A DNA stretch of 64,000 nucleotides from Glandiceps talaboti (GCF_964340395.1 NC_135558.1:13407501-13471500), one strand, 5' to 3'. Shown: positions 50,401 through 61,439, numbered from the stretch's first letter. Notes: generated by a model not told the origin, from the sequence alone. Numbers and translations are program-made.

Positions 50401-52268
50401 AGCATAATCTATAAAAAGAAAAAAAACAGCATTATATTCACTACAGCTAGGCTAAAAAGTCATCAAGTAATGTAATCATCTTCATGTATATGTGATATGT
50501 ACCTCTCTGATTCTATTTTTTTACAGATGTCTGTGATATGGGAGGCAAGTTGGAGCTACATATTTTAAATTTACAATTGGTATGAAATGAAAGGCTGAAA
50601 ACGGGGCGCTCTCTGTCTTGTCAAGTCTGGATGCCAACATGGTCTCTACCTAAACTACGTCTGGTCAAACTCCCTCAATCAATGAGTGGAAGTGTAAATA
50701 ATTTCATTGCACAACTGGAGTTATCAACATATAGGCTAAACTTAGTATATGAAACTGATTCCAAATAACTAACATATCATTTCAATTTTTATTCAAATTA
50801 ATGTTTATCATTGTGAATTTCTTTTCTGTAAATGTTATTATGAAATCATATGAATTGGTATTTTCCTGGTGGTGCGGGGGGGGGGGGTTGAAAGCGAAAG
50901 TATGGAAGTTGAATGTAACTGGAGCAAAGAAGTGCAGCATTGGATTTTGAGTGGCGTATTTTTGAGCTGCTCATGTCCTGATATGACTTTTGGTCTAATT
51001 AGACAGTACTGATTGTGAAAACAGCAGTGATCATAATTCCTTCTTTTTTCCGTGTCATGATGATTGAAAATATAATGCTAAATTGCTTTTACAGCATGCT
51101 CCTATCATTCCCATGTTCAGCGTGTTTTCAATGTTTGACAAGTACAAGGGCAATAATGAAAGTCTACGTTCACATGGCAATAGAATAGTCTCTATCATCA
51201 AATTACCGTTTGTATAGTTCAAACATTACAGGGCAATATCATGAAATTTAAATTCGTCGAATCTTATTTTCATGGCTTCCATTTCAAGGTTGAAACGTGT
51301 GAGCTCATACATTATATTTTTAACATTGGATATGTTGTTCAGAAATAACTAGATTGTGTATAAACCCTAGATGACGATCGGGCAGAACCCTGTGTAAGTG
51401 TCTATCATGGCGTGTGTAGACCAAACACGACTGAATATGAGCCATGCCGACCAAATGAAAATCCGAGACTTGAGAGTGACGTATGTACCGACAGTCCTGA
51501 CTGCATCTGCTGTAAAAGTGAGTAATTTGTGACTTCTGTTTCAGACATCCATAAATCAATTTGCTTATCTTCCTGGTGATTTGTGATAAACTTGATCGTC
51601 TAGATGAATAACTTTCAATATGTGTACTTCTTTTTTTCCAGGAAAATGTCCACCCGGCTATCAAAGTACGTGTCTTTGTGTTAGCCTTACTTTTATAATA
51701 GAAGTTAGCATATGTACTTATTTAGTGGCTAATCGACGACAATTATATAGTGAATAATACAAATGTGTTAAACGCTGACTCCTGTCTCGAATAGTTCTTC
51801 AATCGATCGATTCTTTTTTTTTTAAATTATATAATTCATAACAGCTTGTTATTGCAATTAATTTTCATTGGTGGAATTTCTGTGTATCTGGCATCTTACG
51901 TAAATTCATCCACATTCCTCTCCATAAAGGGTATGGAGAAACTGGAGATCCCAAGTTTGTGACATTTGACAACAACACTTACCACTATGAAGGAAAATGT
52001 ACTTACACTTTGATGAGAGAATGCGAGGATCCAAAGGCACATCCATGGTTTATCATTTACGTAGAACATACAGGTGAAAGAGTATTTTACTTTGGACATG
52101 AGAAAACCTATGTCAAAGGCGCTATTGCTGAGATAGATACTAAAGATGGCGGGAAGCATATCATTCATTTGATGAGTCACGGACATGTTAAGGTATGTAT
52201 GTATGTATGTATGTATGTATGTATGTATGTATGTATGTATGTATGTTTCTGTCTTGTCTGTTTGTATA

Positions 52269-52353
<85 letters not shown>

Positions 52354-53147
52354 TATATATGTGTGGGGGGGAGCATGGCGTGTGGGAAGGATTCTTGAAG
52401 CTTCTCTAATGAGGGGAAAGAGATCAACTCATTATTATACATCTATGTCCTCTTCTACAGATTAATGATCTACCAGAGATTGACATGGACGACTTTGCTG
52501 GGTGGAAAGACAACACTCTGGGTTTACGAGTTGAGAAGTTCAACCAGAGACTGAATATCACCTTAGATGGCTATTTCACCGTATCATACAATCGAAAAGA
52601 AAACGTATTTGTAGAGTTGGACGGGACGATGGAAGGTAAAGTGTGTGGTCTCATGGGAAATGGTGATGGTAACCCTGACAACGATTTCCTTATCCTTAAC
52701 CAATTCTCACCAAGTGGCCTGAAGATGTTGAAGAATCCAACCCAAGAAGAGATTGATGTCTTCGGTGACAGCTGGGTGAAACCTGGATCGTAAGTAAACA
52801 CTTTTTGCTTTGTTTGATGGATTTCACCATCCCATAATATGTTGGATTTAATGAACAAACTCATTGTAAGTTATATTTGATAGATGATACAATTGTTACT
52901 CGAGGTCCTCATACATTTGGTAACATGTAATCATTGCATTTCAGTTATTGTCACTGAGAGACACTACAGACTATTGGAATCTCTTGGACATTCTATGGAG
53001 AGAAACGTGCTCAGCAAATTCCACACAACTGTACCATGTCAATCTCAAAAACGTCCACTAGTTTAATACACAACTACCAGGAATTACTATTAAAACACAA
53101 TGTATTATTTCGCAATTAATATTGTTATTCGTTGGAAATGATGTCAT

Positions 53148-53236
<89 letters not shown>

Positions 53237-56007
53237 TTGTATAATCCTACCTCAAAACTATTACGCTCTGCCACTGCGCTGTCTTAGCAGATTGATACTC
53301 ACCGAGTTATATATATATATATATATATAAATATATAACTCGGTGAGTGTCAATCTGCTAAGACAGTGCTCTATACCGCAGTGGCAGAGCGTAATAGTTT
53401 TGGTAGTACTGGAACTCTTTCTTGGGTGTAACTCGGAGTTTCACGCATATTGCGATCATCAGACACTCTGAGGCCTACTCTCTGGGTGTGCTGTATAAAT
53501 AGAGTGTAGACAATAGAAATACCATCACTATTGTCTGTGTCGGTGGGTAGGTGTTGTATGTGTGGAGGTGTTGGTTGTTATTGTGTGGGTTATTGGGTGC
53601 GGACAAGTAAGTGTTGGCGGGTTGTTACATGTTGGGCTTTGATGTTCCGTTAGTTAGCGGGTTTAGTTTAGGTGATAGATGCTCTATTGAAGTTGGACAA
53701 ATAAAACTTATTCTCGTGTCCGCATTTGGATATCAACTCAGTTCTTTTGTTTAGTGTGGAGCTTTTGTCTGCTTTAATAATAGTTAGTTTTTCGGTTAAA
53801 CACAGGTTGCATCGTTTTGTTTTATTGGTGTATGCTTGGGCTTTCTTGCTGATGGACCAGGATACGGAAAAAGGCTCATTGTTTCTTTTCAGTTTCCAAA
53901 TGTGTTTTGATAGTTCTGTGCTGTTTTCGTGTTTTTCATGTTTGAATGACTGTTTGTGGTTGGCGTATCTCTGTTTGAAGTTGTTCTCTGTTAGACCGAT
54001 ATATACTTTTGTTTGTTTTCCGTGGACGGTGGCTTGGTATACGATGTTTTCCGTTTGGCATTCGCCGTTCAGAGGGCAGGTGTCTTTCTGTCTGCAATTA
54101 CAGGGTTTTTGGGTGGGTTTAGTTTCGCTGTTGGAGATGGTGGCGTTATGCGCTTTGATTATGGTAGCCATGTTTGGCATGCAGCTATAACTGACTTTGA
54201 CATTGTTTCTGTTGAATATTTTGTGTAACTTAGAGTCTGCTGGGAAATGTTTTGTGATTAGGTTGAGGAATCGTTTGCCTACATTGGTGGCTACGTTTTT
54301 ACTGTATGGTGGGTTAAACCAGATGGTGTTTCTATTTCTGTTTTTCTTGTTTTTCTGCGTCTGGGTGCTGGTGTACGTGATGTTCTCTTTGTGGCCGCTG
54401 GTTTTTAGTGCATTTTGGTACAGTGGGGCTGCCTGGTTGAAGATGTGTTCGTCGGATGATATGTCGGAAATTCTACGGCCGATGGCTGACGATATGTTCT
54501 TGATGATGCTGGGTGGGTGGTTAGACTGCGTGTGTATGTACATGGGGTTGTCGTTGGGTTTCCTGTAAGGGTAATATTTACCGTTGTTGAGGTTGAGCGT
54601 TATGTCTAGAAAGTTGACGGTTTTCAGATTGGTGAGTATGGTTATTTTTAACCCCATGGCTTTGAAGGTTTTAGTTATGTCTTTTCTGATACTTTCTGAT
54701 TTACTTCCGGTGATGTTCTTGAAGGCGGCGAGTCCGTCGTCCCTATATAGACCTATGTTTTCTTTACCGTATTTTTTGGCTAATTTGTGTAGCATGAATA
54801 TTCCGACCAGTTCGCATATTTCGGCCCCGTCGTTGCTTCCCATTGTGACGTCAAATGATCCATTGCTATTCTTTTTTACCCATGGTTTGGTTTTATCAAA
54901 GAGGAGAGATTTCCGCGCGTGCATGATAATTTGTTTGTCTTCATCTGATATGGTGGTGTATTGGCCGGCAAATTTGAGGGATTCTAATAACAATTTTTCG
55001 GTTATGGAAGGGTAAAAGTCGCATATGTCGAAGCAGGCGAAAGTGTGTTTGTTTTTGTTCTCTAAGTTCTTGAACCATTCGATGACTGACATAGAATTTT
55101 TCCATTGGTTGACGGCGACTATGGGTCTTATGTTTTGGAGGATGGTGTCAAGTATTTTTTTGCTAATAATGCCTATCTCGCTTTTTTTTTTTTTTTTTTT
55201 TTTTTTTTATAGTCAGTTATAGCTGCATGCCAAACATGGCTACCATAATCAAAGCGCATAACGCCACCATCTCCAACAGCGAAACTAAACCCACCCAAAA
55301 ACCCTGTAATTGCAGACAGAAAGACACCTGCCCTCTGAACGGCGAATGCCAAACGGAAAACATCGTATACCAAGCCACCGTCCACGGAAAACAAACAAAA
55401 GTATATATCGGTCTAACAGAGAACAACTTCAAACAGAGATACGCCAACCACAAACAGTCATTCAAACATGAAAAACACGAAAACAGCACAGAACTATCAA
55501 AACACATTTGGAAACTGAAAAGAAACAATGAGCCTTTTTCCGTATCCTGGTCCATCAGCAAGAAAGCCCAAGCATACACCAATAAAACAAAACGATGCAA
55601 CCTGTGTTTAACCGAAAAACTAACTATTATTAAAGCAGACAAAAGCTCCACACTAAACAAAAGAACTGAGTTGATATCCAAATGCCGACACGAGAATAAG
55701 TTTTATTTGTCCAACTTCAATAGAGCATCTATCACCTAAACTAAACCCGCTAACTAACGGAACATCAAAGCCCAACATGTAACAACCCGCCAACACTTAC
55801 TTGTCCGCACCCAATAACCCACACAATAACAACCAACACCTCCACACATACAACACCTACCCACCGACACAGACAATAGTGATGGTATTTCTATTGTCTA
55901 CACTCTATATATACAGCACACCCAGAGAGTAGGCCTCAGAGTGTCTGATGATCGCAATATGCGTGAAACTCCGAGTTACACCCAAGAAAGAGTTCCAGTA
56001 CTACCAA

Positions 56008-56074
<67 letters not shown>

Positions 56075-56950
56075 ATATAAGTGACTCGATGGATAGATAG
56101 TGAAAGTTCGAAGTCGTCCTTACTTCCAATCCCAAGTTGAAATCTTGATAGCGACGTTTCAGTGTGTCTTGCACACCTTTATCAAGCTACAGTACAAGGA
56201 TGACTAATAAAATAAAACCAACAGCGCTCATACGAACGACGAAAAGTGTTAAGTGAAAAGTGACGTAATGAATGGTGTGAAAATAAACGGCAAGATAAAA
56301 TATGCAAAGTCAGTTGTGTATTCCAGATGGTTCGTATTCATTAAGTCCATGGGGATGTAGGGTTCCGGCTCTATTAATCCATAGACTCTCCAGTTGTTTA
56401 ATTAAGTCTACATCTGAACCGCGTACAAGACAAAGTATATATATAGATTAAGTGTCTCTCAATCATTCATCCATATTCTTTTGAAAGTTAACCATTACTA
56501 ACTACCTTTTGTTTGATAGCAACATTATAGTTTCAAAACTCCATTCGAGCAGAATTTTTACTTCTGTAATTGACAGACATTTGACGATTTTCGAGATAAA
56601 ACAACCAAAAAATAACCAAACGTTCGGCGAATCTGTACATAGACTATTAATACTGTTACACCGTATCTTCGGTAAATGACCATGTCGTCATAACACGGTT
56701 ACAAATAAGAATATTTTATTGGCTGCATTCATAGCTTATATTTTGGTTAATAGTGAGAACAATCACTGAATAGTGAAGGCTATACTATGACTATAATGTC
56801 TACCGATGTAATCAACAAATGTCAGCAAATGTTTTAATGGTCTTTATATACAATGCCAATCTTATCTAAACGGTATTCTCCTAATCCCTATAAAATATTA
56901 ACATTTTCTTGGCCTGTTTTCTATATTTCAGATGCCCAGACACCGAGTAA
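48663..56950 (+). CDS. Cysteine-rich module / von Willebrand type D protein, copy 2 (open)
   Basis: Exons: 48663-48779, 49442-49579, 50527-50544, 51371-51517, 51642-51665, 51930-52192, 52461-52789, 56932-56950 (stop TAA). Frames join cleanly. All module exons have phase-1 introns at both sides, so each is a symmetric unit. Modules: CQIKCGGHC ... [25 protein letters not shown] ... ICPCDG ... [15 protein letters not shown] ... [10 protein letters not shown]; then KCPPGYQ. The vWD domain starts [20 protein letters not shown], runs through [20 protein letters not shown] and [18 protein letters not shown] (the GLCGN/calcium-site region) and ends WVKPGS-CPDTE. The 18-base exon uses a GC donor (GGAG/gcaagt). 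A Penelope-like element sits in the last intron. The family is extracellular. No N-terminal exon or signal peptide was confirmed; domain order suggests a secreted mucin- or zonadhesin-like adhesive or defence protein. Confidence 0.8.
49238..49352. repeat. (CAA)n-(ATA)n-(CAA)n microsatellite
   Basis: Trinucleotide blocks in the intron before the second module exon, expanded relative to copy 1. Confidence 0.95.
50303..50399. repeat. (GAT)n microsatellite
   Basis: About 32 GAT units in the intron before the 18-base exon. Copy 1 has only about five units (27060-27077). Confidence 0.97.
52193..52348. repeat. (TATG)n and (TA)n microsatellite in vWD intron, copy 2
   Basis: TATG starts at the splice donor itself (AAG/gtatgtatgt), then TA from 52273. 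The donor GTATGT is part of the repeat. Confidence 0.95.
53153..53233. repeat. (TA)n microsatellite at the left edge of the PLE insertion
   Basis: About 40 TA units. A matching TA tract (56012-56070) closes the right edge. In copy 1 the same point (about 30125) has only a short AT-rich stretch. Confidence 0.95.
53251..53402. repeat. Short hairpin at the PLE 3' end
   Basis: 53251-53312 (CTCAAAACTATTACGCTCTG ... CACCGAGTTATAT) is inverted at 53336-53402 (ATAACTCGGTGAGTGTCAAT ... GCGTAATAGTTTTGG), with (TA)n as loop. The right arm has about ten extra bases (TGCTCTATACC). It is probably a further inverted copy of the element's terminal 60 bases. Confidence 0.85.
53420..53478 (-). ncRNA. Hammerhead ribozyme motif, PLE minus-strand copy
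   Basis: Read on the minus strand: CTGATGA core, stem II CGCA-ATA-TGCG, then GAAA, a small stem III ACTC-C-GAGT, and a cleavage triplet GTT. Stem I pairs GTGT (before the core) with ACAC (after the triplet). Core bases match the type I hammerhead consensus. The pair next to the core in stem II is U-U instead of G-C, which may weaken activity. PLE pseudo-LTRs are known carriers of hammerheads. Confidence 0.65.
53668..55180 (-). CDS. PLE reverse transcriptase with C-terminal GIY-YIG endonuclease (5'-truncated)
   Basis: The open frame extends from the T-run junction (55180) to the stop at 53668; the first ATG is at 55092 (474 codons), but the frame upstream reads on as RT ([32 protein letters not shown]). 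RT blocks: [15 protein letters not shown] (first Asp), [26 protein letters not shown] (YRDD catalytic pair), FLDITLNL. A linker with SYSCMPNM is followed by a cysteine cluster ([15 protein letters not shown]), then GIY-YIG parts [29 protein letters not shown] and [11 protein letters not shown]. It encodes the copying and target-cutting enzyme of the element. The N-terminal part is missing, so this copy is not complete. Confidence 0.88.
55217..55739 (+). pseudogene. Inverted duplicate of the PLE GIY-YIG end
   Basis: A 170-codon frame starting [18 protein letters not shown] and ending SNFNRASIT. It is identical to the last third of the minus-strand protein except for one residue seen (KCRHEN for KCGHEN). 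It contains the cysteine cluster and the whole GIY-YIG domain but no RT. A translated endonuclease-only product is conceivable but unlikely. Confidence 0.85.
55935..55990 (+). ncRNA. Hammerhead ribozyme motif, PLE inverted copy
   Basis: Same motif as at 53420-53478: CTGATGA at 55945-55951, GAAA at 55965-55968, stem III ACTC-C-GAGT, stem I GTGT with ACAC. Because the two element ends point outward, transcripts leaving the insertion on either strand would carry one ribozyme. Confidence 0.65.
56080..56440 (-). mobile_element. Fragment of a second PLE-like end with a decayed hammerhead
   Basis: Present only in unit 2, between the TA tract and the point where similarity to copy 1 resumes (GTGTCTCTCAATCATTCATC at 56451). 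Minus-strand reading at about 56195-56145 gives GTAGC-TTGATAA, a stem GTGTG-CAAGA-CACAC, T-GAAAC-GTC, GCTAT. This is a hammerhead layout with GTAGC/GCTAT as stem I, but with two core changes (CTGATGA to TTGATAA). No coding frame. It is unrelated in sequence to the PLE at its left. Confidence 0.5.
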
Positions 56951-57507
56951 TCATCGTGTACCTGTGTACGTTGTTACAACGACACCGAATACCATGCATG
57001 CGTTCCTTCCTTCATTCATTCATCCATTCATTCGTCCACCCATTCATCCAGCCGCTGTTATTTGGGTATTTGGTGGTTTTGGACAGCTGATCTGAATCTC
57101 TACATCTTTTTCGGAATTGTGTTTCCTCCATTTCCATTTAACTTCTCTTGGAATGAGCTGATAACTATATCACGCCGGACAATTAACTTCATGAAGTGAA
57201 GAATATATTTATGGATTTTTTTTTGTGGTGATGGTTTGAAATAAACAATACTTCCGGTTATTGGTTCCTTAACAACATTTATTCTGTATTCATTCTTTTT
57301 TTGACTATATTTAAATAAAGGTGATATACCTGCAAAGATATTTTTGTCTTTGTTGTCTATAATGTATGGATGGATGGTTGTCGTTTGAATCGAACTTTAC
57401 TGATGTTTAATGTTTCATCGCACTGTATTCGATTCTCCACCCATGTATTAAATATATGGCGGCCCAAGGTTTATGCAAATTATTAGGTTGTCCCAAGACA
57501 TTGAAGT

Positions 57508-57690
57508 GAATGTATGTATGTATGTATGTATGTATGTGTATGTGCGTGTGTGTGCGTGCGTGCGTGCTTGCTTGCTTGTTGTCTGTTTATTTATTTATTT
57601 ATTTGTTTGTTTGTTCGTTTGTTTGTTTGTTTGGTTATTTGTTTGTTTGTTTGTTTGTTTGTTTGTTTGTTGTTGTTGTTTTTTGTTTGT
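57508..57690. repeat. (TATG)n, (TGCG/TGCT)n, (TTTA)n and (TTTG)n microsatellites
   Basis: Continuous low-complexity run at the end of unit 2. The TATG part matches 31340-31380 of unit 1; the TTTG part has no counterpart there. Confidence 0.93.
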
Positions 57691-57720
57691 GTACAAGTGA
57701 ATGCTAACGTGTTTCAACAG

Positions 57721-57858
57721 AAACTGAAAAGTGTAGCTTTGGTATAATATATATCGACCACAAGCGATATGATATAAAACAAAAGAGTGGAAACGAATGC
57801 GGAGATTTGACAGAGGGCGCAATTTATCTGGAGATATCGATCACTCGCAGTCCATGAT
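57721..57858 (+). other. Possible extra exon after unit 2 (unconfirmed)
   Basis: After an acceptor-like GTTTCAACAG the frame reads ETEKCSFGIIYIDHKRYDIK, then QKSGNECGDLTEGAIYLEI and ends SP-stop. Two cysteines, no known domain. It resembles the module exons only in size, acceptor and a Cys-rich start. It could be part of a decayed third copy or chance. Confidence 0.2.
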
Positions 57859-58021
57859 GGGAAGACCCGTGTTGGGGAATAACAACTAATATTTCTTTAA
57901 ATTTTTCCCATATTAGATTTGTGATGACTCTGCCATCTCTTTAGCATATGATATAGAGCCAACCGAGACTTCAGTTTGGAATGTAAATCATTCCTCAAAA
58001 GACTTCCACAGTCAGTCAATC

Positions 58022-58070
<49 letters not shown>

Positions 58071-58172
58071 TGTACATACATACATACATACATACATACA
58101 TACATACATACATACATACATACATACATAGTACACACATTCATTCATTCATTCATTCATTCATTCATTCAT
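58022..58172. repeat. Compound tetranucleotide (CAGA)n-(CATA)n-(CATT)n
   Basis: Pure CAGA to about 58070, CATA to about 58130, CATT from 58138. Blocks switch by single-base change of the unit, as at 11010-11310. Confidence 0.96.
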
Positions 58173-58860
58173 CAACTAATAATGAAATACAAAAACTAAA
58201 CACATTTCATTTTGTTTTCTTTTAATAAAATCATGTATTGATAATACAGTGCCTACTCATAAAGTCTTTATACCCTAGTCCTATTTGCTTTTTTTTACTT
58301 GATATTTTGTGTCTATCGGGCCACATCATTCTCCATGTGGTGACAAATACAACACATCATCAGAGATGAAGAGCATATTTCTACAGAATCAAAAAACATG
58401 ACAATATCTCGTAAAATTGGATATGCTGTCAGTGAAATTGACAATATTGTCAGTCAAGTTCAGAGCCACAGTCGCAATGGCTGAATGGTTACAAAATTCA
58501 AATTTATAATCGTAGCAGTGCAGTGTGCGCGACAATCATAATGTAAAACGTTTAATGAATATAATAAATAGTTGCAAACAAAGACCTGAGTTTTAAAAAA
58601 AAAACATATCATATCATAACAGTTGAATGTTTCCATTCAAAATATCTTTTCATTTCGTCATTATCTTATTTGCACAAAATATCACAAACACAGATCTGAA
58701 GTTTCTTCTTGGTGTACTAAATGCCTGGTTGTATAGCGAGGGTTTTCTGGATTTCATTAGCTTTAACTGTTTATCGGCTTCAAGAATCACTTCTTGCTAT
58801 ATATTATTCTATAATCTTCATACTTGTGTAGATGCCAAGTATTCAATTTAATTTGGTGTG
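58173..58860. other. Intergenic DNA, no gene seen
   Basis: AT-rich, with a 74-codon frame at 58627-58851 that shows no recognisable domain or conserved motif. Confidence 0.6.
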
Positions 58861-58874
58861 TGTGTAAGTGTGTG

Positions 58875-58973
58875 TCTGTATGTATGTATGTATGTATGTA
58901 TGTATGTATGTATGTATGTATGTATGTGTGTATGTATGTATGTATGTATGCATGCATGCATGTATGTATGTAA

Positions 58974-59004
<31 letters not shown>

Positions 59005-59092
59005 TGTATGTATGTATGTATGTATGTATGTATGTATGTATGTATGTGTGTGTGTATGTATGTATGTATGTATGTGTGTATGTACGTCTGTG
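58875..59092. repeat. (TATG)n array
   Basis: Long TATG run with rare TGCA and TGTG interruptions. Confidence 0.96.
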
Positions 59093-59149
59093 TGCCTCTA
59101 AACGTTTACGCAGAAAACAATGTTTACATAAATGAGTTTACACTCTAAT

Positions 59150-61077
59150 TATATGTTCGTGTTTCAAGATACCCTTGGTATGTACGTCAATGGGGTTAAA
59201 GAATACAACAATATTGCACGCTAAAAAAGTTGCATTTACTCAGTCGACCCATTGTATGTTTAGGATATAAAAATTAATGTAAAATTTCTGTTCACACCAC
59301 CTTTGTTCTCTAATACATACAATTGAAAGTGATCTGTGTGTGTACTTTCAAGTTTACCGCTTCACACGTGATGGTGTATATTTCGCGTACATTTCGGCAG
59401 AGATCATAAAGAAATGTACATGATGGTAGCCGAAACATTTTGAGTCAGCCGAAGACAGCTGATAACGCCCTCTACGGTCGATGTTAGTATAGGACGTGTT
59501 TCATCTTTCGATTCGCTTGTCACTGTACCCTCGACTCTCATTTCGCCCATTCTTTTAATAACAATTTCCATTAGGAATAGAATCCATGGACCGTAAATCA
59601 CAAAGCTAACCGTTGATGATCAATCCACTTTCCTTTGACAGTTAACATTCCTGGTGACATCCGCGGAATCTCAAGAAGATATCACCATGGTAACGTGCCT
59701 CCTGCCACAAATCATCACTACGTCTAAACGTACTCTTATCAATCAAAACGAGTAAAAGCGTATCGAAGGTTGAGCAGTGGAAAAATGATCTTCAATCACG
59801 TGGATATGTTAAAACTTGCAGAATAAAAAGACAATTACTCCGGTTTAGCAAAAAAAAACCGTGACCACAAGGGGCGATATGTGAAAAAATACAGCTCTGA
59901 GTCTAAAATATTATTGACTGAAAAAAATGACGTTAGCGTCTACAAATACTGTCAAACTGTCCGAATAATTTCGAACTCGGCAACTTTTTTTCTGTATTAA
60001 ACTTTAAGTATGATCTTATAACAAAATGGTATATATATTCCCCGGGTCTAGTCCAGTTACATGTAAGCACAGACCACTAACGAAAATAGTGATTTGAGAT
60101 ATAAGCTGGGCCGGTAAACTCAATTGTGTACGTACCGAAACCAATGTCAAAGTAATAGTTGAAAAATTGGTTTTCGGAAAACAAAATTAGATACAAATTG
60201 AAGCTACAATTGAGTAGAGTATGCGGGTATTTTTTTTTTCGATCGACAAAATATTCAATGAAACATTTACAAAATGATATGAAATTAAGTTGGTACATTT
60301 AAAGTCATACGCGGTTCTGGTGCAGATGAGCAAAAAGCGAAACAAAATGGCATTTGAAAAAAAATCGTGTGTAGTTTCCATAGAAATGTTAAACTTTAAT
60401 GAAAAAGAAATGACAAAATGACCAGGTCAGATGAAACACGAATAACCTGTTCATAATAGCAAGGACTTAGGAACAGAAAAACGTCACCTTTGACCTATAT
60501 TTGCTTTCTAATTTGAATATTATCAGCGGTTTTGTGCTGTACATATTCGTGATATTCCACAGTTACCAAATTAATTTCAACTATAACGTATATTCATAGC
60601 ATTATCAACAAATACGTATTTAATCATTCATATTAATGGCTACTCGTGAAATTGACAACATGTGCGAGTCGGGCTGATGAAGTCCTCTGTGAAAATGTCA
60701 TAAATAATGCCCATACACCCTTTCAGCAGAGTGGTTGACTTTAGGGGCTGCATTTTAATAAAACATACCGCCAAAAAAAGGAAAGAAAGAATTTTAACGG
60801 TTTATATAGTTCAAAACCAATTCGTTTAATAAATGTAGCTATAAAGTGCTCCTTGATTTTCAATTAAAGAAAATTCATTAGAGTTTCTGTGTGTCGTTCC
60901 TCGAAAGCATTCCTATATGATTACGGTGGTCAATCAATGTTCTCCCCGGACAGTTCGTTCAAACTACCGCTGGGCTCCAGTTGTTCCGTTGTATATCTTG
61001 AGCCGCAGTCGATCGATAACAATCGTCTCAATGTTTTCAAAATGATCATTTCGTACAATACAATACGCAGGCAATCT
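59150..61077. other. 3' flank and possible 3' UTR of Lhx3/4
   Basis: Lies downstream of the Lhx3/4 stop on the minus strand. No coding frame with support. The transcript end was not located. Confidence 0.5.
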
Positions 61078-61439
61078 TCAATACTGCGGTTGATCAAGCC
61101 ATGATGGGCTGTGGGGAAATTCTGCATAGCCGGGATGCGGTGCACCGTTTGGCATGTCCCCCGCACCGGCCATGACCCGCATTGCTTCCCCTACCCCTTG
61201 ACTACTGGAACTTATCATTCCCGGTATGCCTCCTGGTCCTTCAGTGTAAACCATCGGAGGGACAATGCGTGGAGGATTGTTGGGTAAATTGGGAGAGTGT
61301 GACATAGGGTAACCGTCATTACTTTGCATATAGTGGTTTTCAACATAACTGGAGCCGTTTTGAAGCGATAGCGGTGAAGGTTGTTGATCCAGCCCACTGT
61401 CGTAAACACTCGAGTTATTGTTATTAATACTCATTTCAT
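61078..61439 (-). CDS. Lhx3/4: LIM-homeobox protein Lhx3/Lhx4, last coding exon
   Basis: The minus-strand exon begins after TTCTTCTTTCAG (acceptor at 61441-61440) in phase 1 and runs to TGA at 61078. It reads DEMSINNNNSSVYDSGL at the start and ends with MRVMAGAGDMPNG, PGYAEFPHSPSWLDQ and PQY. Vertebrate LHX3/LHX4 end with the same order: a DE-rich start after the homeodomain region, MRVLAG, GGYPDFP, SP-WLDE and a terminal aromatic. That tail contributes to transcription activation in the vertebrate proteins. The LIM domains and homeodomain must lie on exons right of the window. The family specifies motor neurons, interneurons and, in vertebrates, pituitary. The exon is Ser/Pro/Asn-rich. Confidence 0.85.

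Larger units (their letters stand above)
53235..56013 (-). mobile_element. Penelope-like retroelement (PLE) with inverted 0.8 kb duplicate
   Basis: The minus-strand copy (53396-55181) holds an RT-GIY-YIG frame and is 5'-truncated. A second copy of its last 0.8 kb (55211-56013) lies in opposite orientation, separated by 27 T residues (55182-55208). The two arms, 53396-54198 and 55211-56013, appear to differ at only about two positions, so the insertion is recent. TA repeats flank both sides. PLEs are known for partial, tandem or inverted pseudo-LTRs and for GIY-YIG endonuclease; both fit here. It sits in the last intron of vWD gene copy 2. Confidence 0.88.

Noticed and set aside
53726-54568. 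Plus-strand frames opposite the PLE RT
   Set aside because: Antisense shadows of the RT-GIY-YIG frame, which has clear catalytic motifs on the minus strand.
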